Assembly: GCA_012840395.1 (NCBI GenBank)
Contig: DULL01000106.1
Location: forward strand, 1-42,277
Source of the DNA: Clostridiaceae bacterium
Lineage (GTDB): Bacteria; Bacillota; Clostridia; Acetivibrionales; DULL01
DNA: 42,277 nucleotides
Direction of reading: 5' to 3'
Shown here one piece after another: positions 32,529 through 41,717 of the stretch (the stretch's first letter is position 1; every line of letters starts with the position of its first letter). The notes under the pieces were generated by a model, which did not search any database, was not told the DNA's origin, and saw nothing but the letters and a program-made list of their open reading frames with translations. A program made the translations under genes and the position numbers.

Positions 32529-32784
32529 ACACAGAATAATGTTACCTGAAATGAGCGGATTAACCTATAATTTTGAACCTACATCCGATATACGGGAGCC
32601 TCAAGTTTGGATATTAATGTCAGGCCTCAATTTAATTCCGACACTAAATACTAATTTAGTGCAACGGCGGAGGAAGGCAAAGGTATTCATCTGGGCACCC
32701 ACCTAGCTGAGGCTAGGTGTCAAAATATAGGGGAACGCCATTTTGGGGCTAAAATTTTAAAAGCCTCTGTCAAGGAGGCTTTTT
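32529..32784 (+). ncRNA. ssrS: Structured RNA, probably 6S RNA
   Basis: 6S RNA mimics an open promoter and sequesters SigA-RNA polymerase. This promoter-to-terminator unit has the family's layout: a long closing pairing (CCTATAATTTTG near 32570-32581 with CAAAATATAGG near 32721-32731, one bulge), a CCG/CGG-closed hairpin with perfect CACTAAAT/ATTTAGTG arms in the centre, and a CACCTAGC/GCTAGGTG hairpin on the 3' side. AACCTATAATTTTGAACC and GGCGGAGGAAGGC look like conserved segments of Firmicute 6S. The terminator is AAAAGCCTC (32759-32767) with GAGGCTTTT (32775-32783). The family call is by recollection and layout; another structured RNA is possible. No gene lies in the 32403-32957 gap. Confidence 0.6.
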
Positions 32785-32957
32785 CTTATGGTTTCTATCT
32801 ATATCTCTTTCCCTGCCTCCATTTTTTTTACCTCGTATTTATTACTTAATTGTCATCATTATAGATATTCAAAATATTTTTATAACTTATCACAAAACTT
32901 TCAGTACAACATATTATGGAAATGAGAAAGAATATTTTTTAATAAAGGAGGTATAAC

Positions 32958-33881
32958 ATGCATTTCGATAATGATGGAGTTGTAGCAGGAGCTATAAATG
33001 AAAAAGATCTGTCAAGGATCAGAGAAGCAGTCTGCATACAGGTTGAGAAGATATATGATTCCTGCAGGGAAAAGGATTGCATTGAGAATGCAAAAGTATT
33101 ATTTAGGGATCAGCAGAAAATACAGTGGATAATAAACAGGGCGATAAATGTAAAATTAAGGAGAGCAGAAGTAGTAGATGTTTTTACTGATATTGAACCT
33201 GTACCTTTTAAAAGAGGTTTCTACACTGTAGATATTAAATTCTTCATCAAAGTTACTCTCGACTTCTTCCTGCCCAGGGATAGCGCAGGTGCGAGGATAG
33301 TAACTGTTCCGGGTATAATATTATTTGATAAGAAGGTAATACTGTTCGGGTCTGAAGGAAATGCAAAAATATTCAAATCAAGCTTTGTAGAAGATGGAAT
33401 TGACAAGAAAATAAAGGGTTCACTGCAGCAGGATAATCTGCCCATTGCCAAAGTAGAAGTTGTAGAGCCTATTGCTCTGAATGCCAAGATTCAGGATCCC
33501 GCAGACAAATTCTTTGAAGATTGCTGCGTAGCACATTTACCAAGAAGTATTGAAGACCTTTTGGAAGATGAAGTAGTATATGATTTCGATGATGTTGAAA
33601 TGGCAACTGAATCCAGGCAAGTTATATCCCGGAGAGTAGTTGCATCTGTAGGATTGTTCTCAATCATTAAACTTGTAAGATTTGTTCAACTCCTTATCCC
33701 TGCTTTTGACTTCTGCGTTCCTGCAAGACAGTGTATTTCCGCTACGGAAGCAAATCCCTGTGAACTCTTTGAAACAATAGCATTTCCTGTAGACGAGTTC
33801 TTCCCTCCTCAAAAAAGAGATTTTCCAGGGGCTCTTGCTGCAGAAAAGGAAATGGCAGGAGAGATGAAAGATAAAAGATAA
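32958..33881 (+). CDS. Conserved clostridial Cys-containing protein of unknown function
   Basis: A 307-residue soluble protein. It begins with a short lead and REAVCIQVEKIYDSCREKDCIENA (near 22-46), a Cys-rich segment seen in a family of clostridial proteins, followed by two beta-rich halves: VDVFTDIEPVPFKRGFYTVDIKFFIKVTLDFF and later VIQRRV-like strands with LIPAFDFCVPARQC. Nine Cys residues are spread along it, including DCC and FCVPARQC. No membrane helix or signal peptide. AAAGGAGGT gives a very strong ribosome site, suggesting abundant expression. A spore-coat or envelope role is a guess from the Cys content. Confidence 0.7.
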   Translation: MHFDNDGVVAGAINEKDLSRIREAVCIQVEKIYDSCREKDCIENAKVLFRDQQKIQWIINRAINVKLRRAEVVDVFTDIEPVPFKRGFYTVDIKFFIKVTLDFFLPRDSAGARIVTVPGIILFDKKVILFGSEGNAKIFKSSFVEDGIDKKIKGSLQQDNLPIAKVEVVEPIALNAKIQDPADKFFEDCCVAHLPRSIEDLLEDEVVYDFDDVEMATESRQVISRRVVASVGLFSIIKLVRFVQLLIPAFDFCVPARQCISATEANPCELFETIAFPVDEFFPPQKRDFPGALAAEKEMAGEMKDKR

Positions 33882-33932
33882 TAAAAAAATAAAGGATAAA
33901 AAAGGTAATTGCTAAAAGGGATATCTAACAAG

Positions 33933-33958
33933 TAAAGGGATAGTGAACTATCCCTTTA
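33933..33958. terminator. Perfect 12-bp hairpin between convergent genes
   Basis: TAAAGGGATAGT (33933-33944) and ACTATCCCTTTA (33947-33958) pair perfectly. The right arm contains the stop codon of the reverse-strand holin-like gene. T-runs are poor. Confidence 0.65.
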
Positions 33959-34324
33959 CATTGTTTTACCCGGTATTATCAAGTCAACAATACCATATAC
34001 CAAAGCTCCAAGTATTGCTCCAAAGATTGTAACTTCAAAGCCAGATACGAAGTACTGAGTCGCATAGATAATTACAGCTGCCAGAATGAATCCTGTAATT
34101 CCCCTGCCGAAAGGAGAAGCATCCAGTCCCAATAATCTGAAAACCAGGTAATCAATAATGGCCAGCACTAGTGCGCCTAATGCCAGGGACCATAGGTCTG
34201 AAATAGCAAATCCTGGAGTTAAAGCGGCTGTTATACCTAATACAACCATACCTACTATTAATCTAACCACAAAGTGAGTAAGAGAAAAACCTTCTTTTTT
34301 TTCACCAGTGTATTGTTCTTCCAT
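33956..34324 (-). CDS. Phage-holin-4/YvlD-like membrane protein
   Basis: A 122-residue protein with four hydrophobic helices, of the YvlD/phage_holin_4_2 superfamily. Features are SLTHFVVRLIVGMVVLGITAALTPGF, with the TPGF turn, ALVLAIIDYLVFRLLGLDASPFGRGI and a final ALVYGIVDLIIPGK. Such proteins are common in clostridia, usually outside prophages, and their role is unknown; Bacillus YvlD is linked to cell-envelope stress. I chose ATG 34324, with AAAGGATGTGA upstream, giving a charged N-terminus (MEEQYTGEKK). The frame continues to 34381. Nothing phage-like surrounds it, so it is not evidence of a prophage. Confidence 0.8.
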   Translation of the reverse strand: MEEQYTGEKKEGFSLTHFVVRLIVGMVVLGITAALTPGFAISDLWSLALGALVLAIIDYLVFRLLGLDASPFGRGITGFILAAVIIYATQYFVSGFEVTIFGAILGALVYGIVDLIIPGKTM

Positions 34325-34790
34325 TCTATCACATCCTTTCAACAAATCATAATATTGCACGAAATATCTTTTATTATCCATATAAATAAATCTTAACTTA
34401 ATAATATTATTGATTAATGAGGACTCAATTATTCAGGACGGAAAGATTTGGGCAAACTGTTTGTATTTTTTTCCATACCTGTATTATTGCTTTGAATGCT
34501 GTGATATTTACTTTAATCATTATGTTTGATAAAATATACTAAAAATTTTGAACAAAATATGGCAATGTATCAAAGAATAAATTCCTGATAAAATAATGCT
34601 TAGTTATAAGCTATGTTTATTATTAATATGCTCAAAATACTTAAAAAGCATTAAAAATATTAATAAAAGATTATAAAAAAGATTATTGAAAAGATTATAA
34701 ACTATATTTAAAAAGCTGATTATTTTGAAGAAAAAGTTTAAAGAAAATTAATAAAATGATTATATAGATAATAAAGAAGAGGTTATTAAT
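34325..34790. other. AT-rich gap upstream of cysE
   Basis: About 465 bases with no gene. Three copies of AAAAGATTAT (34664-34700, spaced 15-16 bases) form an AT-rich direct repeat. I searched by eye for a T-box (which often precedes cysE or cysS in clostridia) and for an S-box and found none. Confidence 0.5.
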
Positions 34791-35723
34791 ATGAGATTAA
34801 ATACGTGGCTTAATGAAAAAATCCCTGATATAGCGGAATATTTGGAAGACATGAACAGAAAATTTTTCTTGAAGGACAGTACCATTGGAATTGCAGGCAA
34901 AGATTGTGTCTATAAGGTTCTTCACTATCTTCGGTGTGCTTTGTTTCCGGGAGTATATGAAAAGTATCCTATAGAAGAGAAAAGGGTAAATATAATTATA
35001 GGAAATTATATCAGGCAGGCTGCCCTGGATTTAAGCAGTCTTATTGAAAAGGTATTTAAAAACATTTGCGAAGATGAAGAAAAACAAAATAAAGACTGCA
35101 ATATATGCAGGGAAAAAGCTAATGAGATAACAATAAAGCTTATAGAAGAATTACCTGAAATAAGGCGAATACTTCAAACTGATATACAAGCAGCCTATAA
35201 TGGGGATCCTGCAGCTACTTCCACTGAGGAAATTCTTCTTAGTTATCCTTCAATAAATGCAATAAGTACCCACAGAATTTCCCATTTTCTATATAACCAG
35301 GGAGTTCCCATTATTCCAAGGATTATGTCTGAGTGTGCGCACCAGCAAACCGGAATTGATATCCATCCTGGCGCGAAAATAGGAGAGTATTTCTTTATTG
35401 ACCACGGTACTGGTGTGGTAATAGGAGAAACCTGTGTAATAGGCAATAACGTCAAGCTATATCAGGGAGTAACATTAGGGGCAAAAAGCTTCCCTCTTGA
35501 TGAAAAAGGCAATCCAATCAAAGGTATAAAGAGACATCCTAATATTGAGGATAATGTAATAATATATTCAGGTGCCACAATCCTCGGAGGTGATACAGTT
35601 ATAGGCCATGATTCCATAATTGGTGGTAATGTATGGCTTACTCATTCCGTCCCTCCTTATTCAAAAGTTTATAACCAACAGCCTTCGCCTGCAATAAAGA
35701 CAGAAGATCACAATAATAAATAG
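34791..35723 (+). CDS. cysE: Serine O-acetyltransferase (CysE/EpsC type)
   Basis: The enzyme makes O-acetylserine from serine and acetyl-CoA, the committed step of cysteine synthesis. The 310-residue protein has a long helical N-terminal part and then the left-handed beta helix from IDIHPGAKIGEYFFIDHGTGVVIGETCVIGNNV to GDTVIGHDSIIGGNVWLT. The catalytic Asp/His pair is in the first segment. The extra 60 or more N-terminal residues mark the EpsC form of Firmicutes. AAGAGG precedes the ATG. It lies 138 bases upstream of cysS, so synthesis and tRNA charging of cysteine are linked. Confidence 0.95.
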   Translation: MRLNTWLNEKIPDIAEYLEDMNRKFFLKDSTIGIAGKDCVYKVLHYLRCALFPGVYEKYPIEEKRVNIIIGNYIRQAALDLSSLIEKVFKNICEDEEKQNKDCNICREKANEITIKLIEELPEIRRILQTDIQAAYNGDPAATSTEEILLSYPSINAISTHRISHFLYNQGVPIIPRIMSECAHQQTGIDIHPGAKIGEYFFIDHGTGVVIGETCVIGNNVKLYQGVTLGAKSFPLDEKGNPIKGIKRHPNIEDNVIIYSGATILGGDTVIGHDSIIGGNVWLTHSVPPYSKVYNQQPSPAIKTEDHNNK

Positions 35724-35861
35724 AGGAATATTTTGCTATAGCTACAGAATACCTGTCATTAAGTAAAACATAGTATAAAGACTTGCTGCATTTCAGAATA
35801 AAACTGATGTATAATATATTTTGTAGAATTATATACCAATATTCAGAAGAGGAGAATTTAT

Positions 35862-37280
35862 ATGAAAATTTTTAATACATTAACCCGCCAAAAGGAGGAA
35901 TTTGAACCTATTGAAGGTAATGATGTAAAGATGTATTGCTGCGGCCCTACGGTATACAATTATTTCCATATTGGAAATGCCAGGCCTTTTATTATATTTG
36001 ATACTCTAAGGAGATATCTTGAGTATAAGGGATATAACGTAAAATTTGTTCAAAATTTCACGGATATTGATGACAAAATGATCAAAAAGGCAGAAGAGGA
36101 GTCTATTACCGTAAAGGAGCTTGCAGACCGCTTTATAAAAGAGTATTTTACCGATGCAAGGGGACTTGGTATTAAAGAGGCTACTGTACACCCCAAGGCA
36201 ACTGAAAATATAGATGCAATTATTGATATGATAAGTATACTTATTGATAAAGGATATGCTTATACTTTGGATGGAGACGTATATTTTGACACCAGCAAGT
36301 TTGCAGAATATGGAAAATTGTCTCATCAGAATCTCGATGACTTGAGCCTGGGAATAAGAATTGACATACATGAGAAAAAGAAAAATCCCATGGACTTTGC
36401 CTTATGGAAGGCACAAAAGCCTGGAGAACCCTATTGGGAAAGCCCATGGGGTAAAGGAAGGCCTGGATGGCATATAGAGTGTTCGGCTATGGCAAACAGA
36501 TATCTAGGTGAGACAATAGATATACATTGTGGCGGCCAAGATCTCATATTTCCCCATCACGAAAATGAAATTGCGCAAAGTGAGGCAGCTTCAGGGAAAC
36601 CTTTTGTGAAATACTGGGTGCATAATGGATTTGTTAATGTAAATAATGAAAAAATGTCTAAATCTGCAGGAAATTTCTTTACAGTAAGAGATATTGCATC
36701 CAAATTTGATTATGAAGCTATCAGATTTTTCATGCTTTCAGCTCATTACAGAAGTCCCATTAACTTCAGTGAAGAACTGCTGACCCAGGCAAGCAATGGA
36801 TTAGATAGAATTTATAAATGCTTGGAAAATCTCGAATATATCAAAGAGAACGCGGCTATAGAGCCATCTTCTGCAGAAGATGAAGAAAAGATTAAAAATA
36901 CAATACTTCAATTAAAGGATAAATTTATTGAAGCAATGGATGACGACCTTAATACTGCAGATGCTATTTCGGTAATTTTTGAAATGGTGAAAGAGATTAA
37001 TACAAATATTAATTTAAACTCCAATCCTTCAAAATCATTGATAGAATTTTGCATAAAAATATTGAAAGAACTTGGAGGAGTTTTAGGTATCCTTCAGAAA
37101 CAAGTAAAGGAAGAGATCGATCCTATTATCGAAGAATTGATAAATAAGCGTCAGCAGGCAAGAAAAGAGAAAAACTGGAAGGTAGCTGATGAAATAAGAG
37201 ATAAACTTAAGGAAATGGGAATTATTCTTGAAGATACACCCCAAGGAGTAAAAATTGTAAGACAGAGGGTTACAAAATAA
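35862..37280 (+). CDS. cysS: Cysteinyl-tRNA synthetase
   Basis: CysS charges tRNA(Cys). The 472-residue class I enzyme shows [20 protein letters not shown] with a zinc-ligand Cys and the HIGN motif, [12 protein letters not shown] and [13 protein letters not shown] with the other zinc ligands, and KMSKSAGNF. The C-terminal anticodon-binding part ends with [19 protein letters not shown] and GVKIVRQ. GAGGAGA precedes ATG. A consensus -10 (TATAAT 35810-35815) lies 45 bases upstream but its -35 is poor, so there may be an own promoter besides the cysE transcript. The stop codon lies inside the terminator hairpin. Confidence 0.97.
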   Translation: MKIFNTLTRQKEEFEPIEGNDVKMYCCGPTVYNYFHIGNARPFIIFDTLRRYLEYKGYNVKFVQNFTDIDDKMIKKAEEESITVKELADRFIKEYFTDARGLGIKEATVHPKATENIDAIIDMISILIDKGYAYTLDGDVYFDTSKFAEYGKLSHQNLDDLSLGIRIDIHEKKKNPMDFALWKAQKPGEPYWESPWGKGRPGWHIECSAMANRYLGETIDIHCGGQDLIFPHHENEIAQSEAASGKPFVKYWVHNGFVNVNNEKMSKSAGNFFTVRDIASKFDYEAIRFFMLSAHYRSPINFSEELLTQASNGLDRIYKCLENLEYIKENAAIEPSSAEDEEKIKNTILQLKDKFIEAMDDDLNTADAISVIFEMVKEINTNINLNSNPSKSLIEFCIKILKELGGVLGILQKQVKEEIDPIIEELINKRQQARKEKNWKVADEIRDKLKEMGIILEDTPQGVKIVRQRVTK

Positions 37281-37290
37281 CCCTCTTTTA
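37264..37290 (+). terminator. Terminator overlapping the cysS stop codon
   Basis: AGAGGGTTA (37264-37272) pairs with TAACCCTCT (37278-37286) and is followed by TTTTACTTT. The stop codon is part of the right arm. Confidence 0.8.
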
Positions 37291-37323
37291 CTTTACAATA
37301 AAAAATACAATTTTCGAAGAAGG

Positions 37324-37352
37324 TTGAAGTAGTAAGACAATTCATGTATAAT
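37324..37352 (+). promoter_or_regulatory. Promoter of the LacI-family gene
   Basis: TTGAAG (37324-37329), 17 bases, TATAAT (37347-37352). The leader is about 115 bases long and T-rich. Confidence 0.75.
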
Positions 37353-37472
37353 CACTACAAGGCTAATTATCTAAAGAAAGACTTATTAAGGCTTTTTTGA
37401 TGAAATCAGAGGTTTTCAGATTTTTTTAGTTTGTAATGTTAATTTTATAATTTCGCAAGTGAGGGATGATTA

Positions 37473-38471
37473 ATGACAACGCTAAAGGATATTGCTTACA
37501 AGGCTGGAGTTAATATCTCAACTGTTTCGAAAGCTTTGAGAGACAGTACAGATATAAATAAAGATACCAAACTTAGAATCAAAAAAATAGCAAAAGAGAT
37601 GAATTATCACATAAAATCTGATAAAAATAGATGTATGGAAGGCCTTGGCCTTATAGGCGTTGTTTGCCCGGAAATAAGAAGTAATTACTATTCGCAGATT
37701 GTGAGTGCTATTGAAGAGGAAACAAAGAGAAATGGGTATTCTCTAATAGTTGGATGTACGGATTTTGGTGTGGAAAATGAGAGATACTTCCTTAAAAGTT
37801 TCAATAGATCAAATTGTGCCGGAATTATTTTTATTACTGAAAGTGAAGATGTAGAAGAAATATTGAAAGAATACAGGACAGAAAATAACCAGCCTCTTGT
37901 TCTCATAGCCCAAAATACAGAAACAAAGGAATTTGACTGTATAAAGATAGATGATGAATATGGGGTCAGGCTTGCATTGCAGCATCTTATCTCTTCAGGC
38001 CACAAAAATATCGGTTATATTGGAGATATGTTATCAAGCACCAGATTGAACACTTTTCTTAAAATTATGAAAGAGAACAATATTGCTATAAATCAAAATT
38101 GGATAATGGAAAGTAATGAAAGGTTTGAAAAATGTGGTTATAATTTAATGAAAAAAATTATAGTTGCCGGTGAGATGCCTACAGCAGTAATGGGAGCCTA
38201 TGATGATATTGCCATTGGGGCTATAAAAGCGTTGCACGATAATGGTTTTGTTGTTCCTAAGGATATATCTGTTGTGGGAATAGACAATATCAGGTCTGCT
38301 TCGTATATTTCTCCGGAATTGACCACTGTGGCAGCGCCAATAGATGAAATGTGCAGAATAGCAGTAAAATTATTATTAAAAAAGATCAAAGATAATAATT
38401 ATAAGATAGTTCAGAATGTTAAATTATCTCCTTTTCTTGTCCAAAGAAATACAGTAAAAAAAATAAATTAA
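37473..38471 (+). CDS. LacI-family transcription regulator
   Basis: This regulator probably controls the sugar genes that follow. The helix-turn-helix (residues about 2-22) reads TTLKDIAYKAGVNISTVSKAL, followed by the hinge region. The periplasmic-binding-like core holds SNYYSQIVSAIEEETKRNGY, GHKNIGYIGD and VVGIDNIRSASYISPELTTV, all usual for LacI/PurR proteins. The length of 332 residues is normal. GTGAGGGATG precedes the ATG. It is separate from the kinase gene by 218 bases, which hold a strong promoter with possible operators. Effector unknown; likely a sugar of the pathway or its phosphate. Confidence 0.93.
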   Translation: MTTLKDIAYKAGVNISTVSKALRDSTDINKDTKLRIKKIAKEMNYHIKSDKNRCMEGLGLIGVVCPEIRSNYYSQIVSAIEEETKRNGYSLIVGCTDFGVENERYFLKSFNRSNCAGIIFITESEDVEEILKEYRTENNQPLVLIAQNTETKEFDCIKIDDEYGVRLALQHLISSGHKNIGYIGDMLSSTRLNTFLKIMKENNIAINQNWIMESNERFEKCGYNLMKKIIVAGEMPTAVMGAYDDIAIGAIKALHDNGFVVPKDISVVGIDNIRSASYISPELTTVAAPIDEMCRIAVKLLLKKIKDNNYKIVQNVKLSPFLVQRNTVKKIN

Positions 38472-38551
38472 TGGCAGTAATTGGGATGCTACAGTATTAG
38501 TTTCGAAATGTTCCTTAAAAAGTTTTAATTCATGAATAGCGGCCAAGTATA

Positions 38552-38580
38552 TTGACAATTGGTTTTTTTTCTTATACAAT
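38552..38580 (+). promoter_or_regulatory. Promoter of the kinase-isomerase operon
   Basis: TTGACA (38552-38557), 17 bases, TACAAT (38575-38580). Two CAATTG hexamers (38556-38561 and 38577-38582) overlap the -35 and -10 exactly 21 bases apart, and could be LacI-type operator halves. Confidence 0.75.
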
Positions 38581-38608
38581 TGTTTTTGAATAGGGTGCTT
38601 GGAGCAAC

Positions 38609-38628
38609 CTGTTTTGTTTCTAAAACAG
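38609..38628 (+). promoter_or_regulatory. Hairpin with T-run in the kinase leader
   Basis: CTGTTTT (38609-38615) and AAAACAG (38622-38628) flank 6 bases; an extra GC pair may add on each side, and TGCTTTTTT follows. It may be an operator near +22 to +42 or an attenuator. Confidence 0.5.
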
Positions 38629-38689
38629 CATGCTTTTTTCGAAAATCAAAAATTTTATATGGATAATTTTTTGTTTATAGGAGATTGCC

Positions 38690-40201
38690 ATGAAATATTT
38701 ATTAGGTGTTGATGCTGGAACTACCTCTTTTAAAGGAATTCTGATCAATGAAGAAGGTAAAATAATCAGTGTTGTCAGCCAAGCTTATGATCTTCTTACT
38801 CCCTCAAATAATACAGTAGAGCTGGAAGTCGAAAAATACTGGGAAGTTTTCAAAAGGGTTATATCCAAATTATTGGACAGCTCTGGCGTTAAACCGGAAC
38901 ACATTGTAGGTTTGGCTATTGATAGCCAAGGAGAAACTCTAATCTGTTTGGATAAAAATGGACGACCTTTGAGAAATGCTATAGTATGGATGGATAACAG
39001 ATCTACTGTTGAGGCGGAACTAATAAGACAAGAATTTGGATTAAAGCATGTCTATGATGTTACAGGACAACCTGAATTAACCGCAACTTGGCCGGCTACT
39101 AAAATATTATGGCTAAGAAGGAATCAAAAAGAAATCTTTGATAAAACATACAAATATCTTTTATTGGAAGACTACTTAATCTACAGGCTTACTGGTAAAT
39201 TCTACTGTGAAAAATCCCTCATATCCTCCTCTTTGTATTTTGATATACATAATGGCAGATGGTGGGATGATATACTTAAGTTTATTGGTATTGAACAGGA
39301 TAAACTTCCTGCCATTGAGGAATCCGGAGTTGCTGTGGGAACCCTTACCGATGAAGCCAGCAGGGAAACAGGTTTATGCAAGGACACGGTGGTGGTCACC
39401 GGTGCCCTGGATCAGATATCCGGTGTGCTGGGAGCAGGTGCGGTACATGATAATGAAATATGTGAAACCACAGGAACTGCTCTTGCAATGTGTGTAAGTA
39501 CGGAAAAGGCCCCACCTTTCAATGAAAACTTAAAAGTCCCATTCCAATGCCACGCTATTAAAGGGAAATATTATCTTCTTTTCTGGGCTCAGACTGCAGG
39601 TATCATACTGAAATGGTTCAGAGATAATTTTGTAAACTATAATGATCTTGGAAACATGAGTGTATTTGCAAGGATGGATATGGACGCTGCCAAGGTTCCG
39701 GCAGGTTCTGAAGGATTGATTCTCCTACCTCACTTAAGCGGATCTGCATGCCCTGAATTTAATCCTTTTGCCAAGGGTGTATTCTACGGGATAACTTTGA
39801 AACATACCCGTGAGTATTTCATAAGAGCTGTACTGGAGTCAATAGGATATATGCTTAAAGAGCAAATTGAAACGGCTGAAAGCCTTGGTATAAGAATAAA
39901 TGAAGTAAGATCTCTTGGCGGAGGAGCAAAAAGTAAGGTTTGGAGCAGTATTAAAGCTAATATAATTGGCAAACCTATTATTACATTGGAAAATGATGAA
40001 ACTGCTGTTTTAGGAGCCGCCTTACTTGCAGGTGTGGGAGCAGGAGTTTTTGATAGTATTGAAAGTGCTTGTAGTAAGGGCTCAGTTGTAAAAGATAGAT
40101 TCTATCCTGAATCTGAATTGGTAGAAGCCTACGTAAAGCCGTATCAAATGTATAAAAATGTATATAAAGCCCTGGACACTTTATTTAGAGAGGAAATATA
40201 A
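38690..40201 (+). CDS. FGGY-family carbohydrate kinase (xylulokinase-like)
   Basis: FGGY kinases phosphorylate sugars with ATP. The 503-residue protein has the N-terminal GVDAGTTSFKGILI phosphate loop, the WMDNRST segment, the catalytic Asp in VVTGALDQISGVLGAG and the C-terminal LGGGAKSKVWSSIKANIIGKP signature. Both actin-like halves are complete. The nearest role is xylulokinase, but ribulo-, fuculo- and erythritol kinases share these features. GGAGATTGCC precedes the ATG. The isomerase gene follows after 73 bases, suggesting that the kinase acts on the isomerase's product. Confidence 0.92.
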   Translation: MKYLLGVDAGTTSFKGILINEEGKIISVVSQAYDLLTPSNNTVELEVEKYWEVFKRVISKLLDSSGVKPEHIVGLAIDSQGETLICLDKNGRPLRNAIVWMDNRSTVEAELIRQEFGLKHVYDVTGQPELTATWPATKILWLRRNQKEIFDKTYKYLLLEDYLIYRLTGKFYCEKSLISSSLYFDIHNGRWWDDILKFIGIEQDKLPAIEESGVAVGTLTDEASRETGLCKDTVVVTGALDQISGVLGAGAVHDNEICETTGTALAMCVSTEKAPPFNENLKVPFQCHAIKGKYYLLFWAQTAGIILKWFRDNFVNYNDLGNMSVFARMDMDAAKVPAGSEGLILLPHLSGSACPEFNPFAKGVFYGITLKHTREYFIRAVLESIGYMLKEQIETAESLGIRINEVRSLGGGAKSKVWSSIKANIIGKPIITLENDETAVLGAALLAGVGAGVFDSIESACSKGSVVKDRFYPESELVEAYVKPYQMYKNVYKALDTLFREEI

Positions 40202-40274
40202 CTGCACTATTATTAGCTGGTTGTATTCGTTAGACAATTAAAAAATATAAAAAATTATTAAAAGAGGTGACGAA

Positions 40275-41630
40275 ATGTATAAGTATAAGGGTGGCTTTGT
40301 TGGATTTGGAGAGGTAAACACTCCAATTGAAGTTGTTAGACAGAAGTGCGAAGAGGCAAGAAAACTACTTAATGAAAATGGTATAGAGCTGGTAGGAGCA
40401 GATGCAATTACTGATGACGAAAAAGGAGAAGACGCAGCTAGAGCCATAAGGGCGTTAAAAGGTCAAGAGTTTGACTTTTTAATTGTTTGTATCACCGGAT
40501 GGATACCCTCCCATACAGTTATCAGAGTGATTAACGAATTTAAAGAAAAGCCAATGCTTCTATGGGGGTTGGCTGGAAAAACCAACGGAGGAAGGCTTGC
40601 AACTACGGCTGGGCAAGCAGGTACTACTGCTTTAAGAAAACCCATGGAAGATATGGGATTTAACTTCAAGTATGTCTATGATTTCCCGGATTCTCCATCA
40701 AATATTGAAGAAATAATGGATTTTGTTAAAGCAGCAACTGCAATAGCCAAACTCAAAAGAGGCAAAGTAGGAATGATGGGTTACAGGGATATGCGTCTCT
40801 ATGGTACTCTGTACGATGGTGTTTCCTTAAGAGGAAAAATAGGAACAGAAGTAGAATTCTTTGAAATGCTGGAAATTGTACAGAGAATGGAGAATTTGAA
40901 GAAAGAAGATATAGACGCTGTTGTAAACAAGGTAAAATCTGAGTGGGTGTTTGAAAAAGAACCCAAAATCGAGACACTGGAATTAGGTGCAAAAGTATAT
41001 CTGGCATTAAAAGAAAAAATAGAAGAATGTGGATATGACTGTGTATCATTGATCGATGTTGACGGAATGAAGAAACTTCTCAAGTTCCCTCCCTCAATGG
41101 TATTTATGTTGATGGCTAATGAATTAGGTGTATGCACCATTCCTGAAAATGATACCATGGGTGCTGTTACACAGCTTGTTACAAGGTATGCAACAGGTCA
41201 GATTTCTGCTTATTTTGAATTCTATGAGTTTATGCCTGACAGACTCTTGGTGGGTGTTCCTGATTATGTTCCTATGGAAGTAATAGAGGGTCCATTGAAA
41301 GTTTGTCCCACAAGCTTTGGCTTGCTTAGCGAAGGTATACTGAATGTATCAAAAGTTAAAACTGGAAGAGTCACCCTTGCCAGATTAGGATATAAAGGTG
41401 ACAAGTATGTAATGCATATGATTACTGGTGAAGCTGTAACACCAAGAAGTTGGGAAGAAGTTGGATGGACACCTCCAGCTCCTCAGTTGCCCAGTCTTGA
41501 AGTAATCCCTGATACACCGGTAAAAGACTTTGCTCAGAAGGTAATGGGACAGCATTACATTTTGACATACGGCGATAATACAGGAGTACTTACAGATATA
41601 TGTAATTTGCTTGGCATAGAGATAATATAG
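40275..41630 (+). CDS. L-fucose/L-arabinose isomerase superfamily protein
   Basis: The protein (451 aa) resembles the FucI/AraA superfamily, which interconverts aldoses and ketoses with Mn or Mg. The central domain has LWGLAGKTNGGRLATTAGQAG, VGMMGYRDMRLYGTLYDG and IPENDTMGAVTQLVTRYATG, the last near the family's acidic metal site. A C-terminal part with FVEF-like YFEFYEFMPDRLLVGVPDY and GQHYILTYGD holds the catalytic-type His. The usual metal-binding Asp position in the second motif appears as Glu, by eye only. GAGGTGACG precedes ATG. It follows the FGGY kinase in an operon. The substrate sugar cannot be chosen. Confidence 0.85.
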   Translation: MYKYKGGFVGFGEVNTPIEVVRQKCEEARKLLNENGIELVGADAITDDEKGEDAARAIRALKGQEFDFLIVCITGWIPSHTVIRVINEFKEKPMLLWGLAGKTNGGRLATTAGQAGTTALRKPMEDMGFNFKYVYDFPDSPSNIEEIMDFVKAATAIAKLKRGKVGMMGYRDMRLYGTLYDGVSLRGKIGTEVEFFEMLEIVQRMENLKKEDIDAVVNKVKSEWVFEKEPKIETLELGAKVYLALKEKIEECGYDCVSLIDVDGMKKLLKFPPSMVFMLMANELGVCTIPENDTMGAVTQLVTRYATGQISAYFEFYEFMPDRLLVGVPDYVPMEVIEGPLKVCPTSFGLLSEGILNVSKVKTGRVTLARLGYKGDKYVMHMITGEAVTPRSWEEVGWTPPAPQLPSLEVIPDTPVKDFAQKVMGQHYILTYGDNTGVLTDICNLLGIEII

Positions 41631-41652
41631 TATTTTGCTAGATGTATGAATC

Positions 41653-41686
41653 GAGTATCTCCACCTTCTATAAGGTGGAGATACTC
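41653..41686 (+). repeat. Perfect 15-bp intercistronic hairpin
   Basis: GAGTATCTCCACCTT (41653-41667) and AAGGTGGAGATACTC (41672-41686) pair perfectly around CTAT. There is no T-run, so it may protect the upstream message or lower expression of the next gene. Confidence 0.75.
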
Positions 41687-41717
41687 AAATGCATATGACA
41701 TTGGAAAGGTGAATAGT

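Noticed and set aside
32521-32706. A 61-codon frame in the 32403-32957 gap
   Set aside because: It lies inside the structured RNA and begins in its promoter -10; no ribosome site.
33956-34324. Prophage remnant because of the holin-like protein
   Set aside because: No integrase, capsid or lysis gene is near, and the YvlD-type family is common outside phages.
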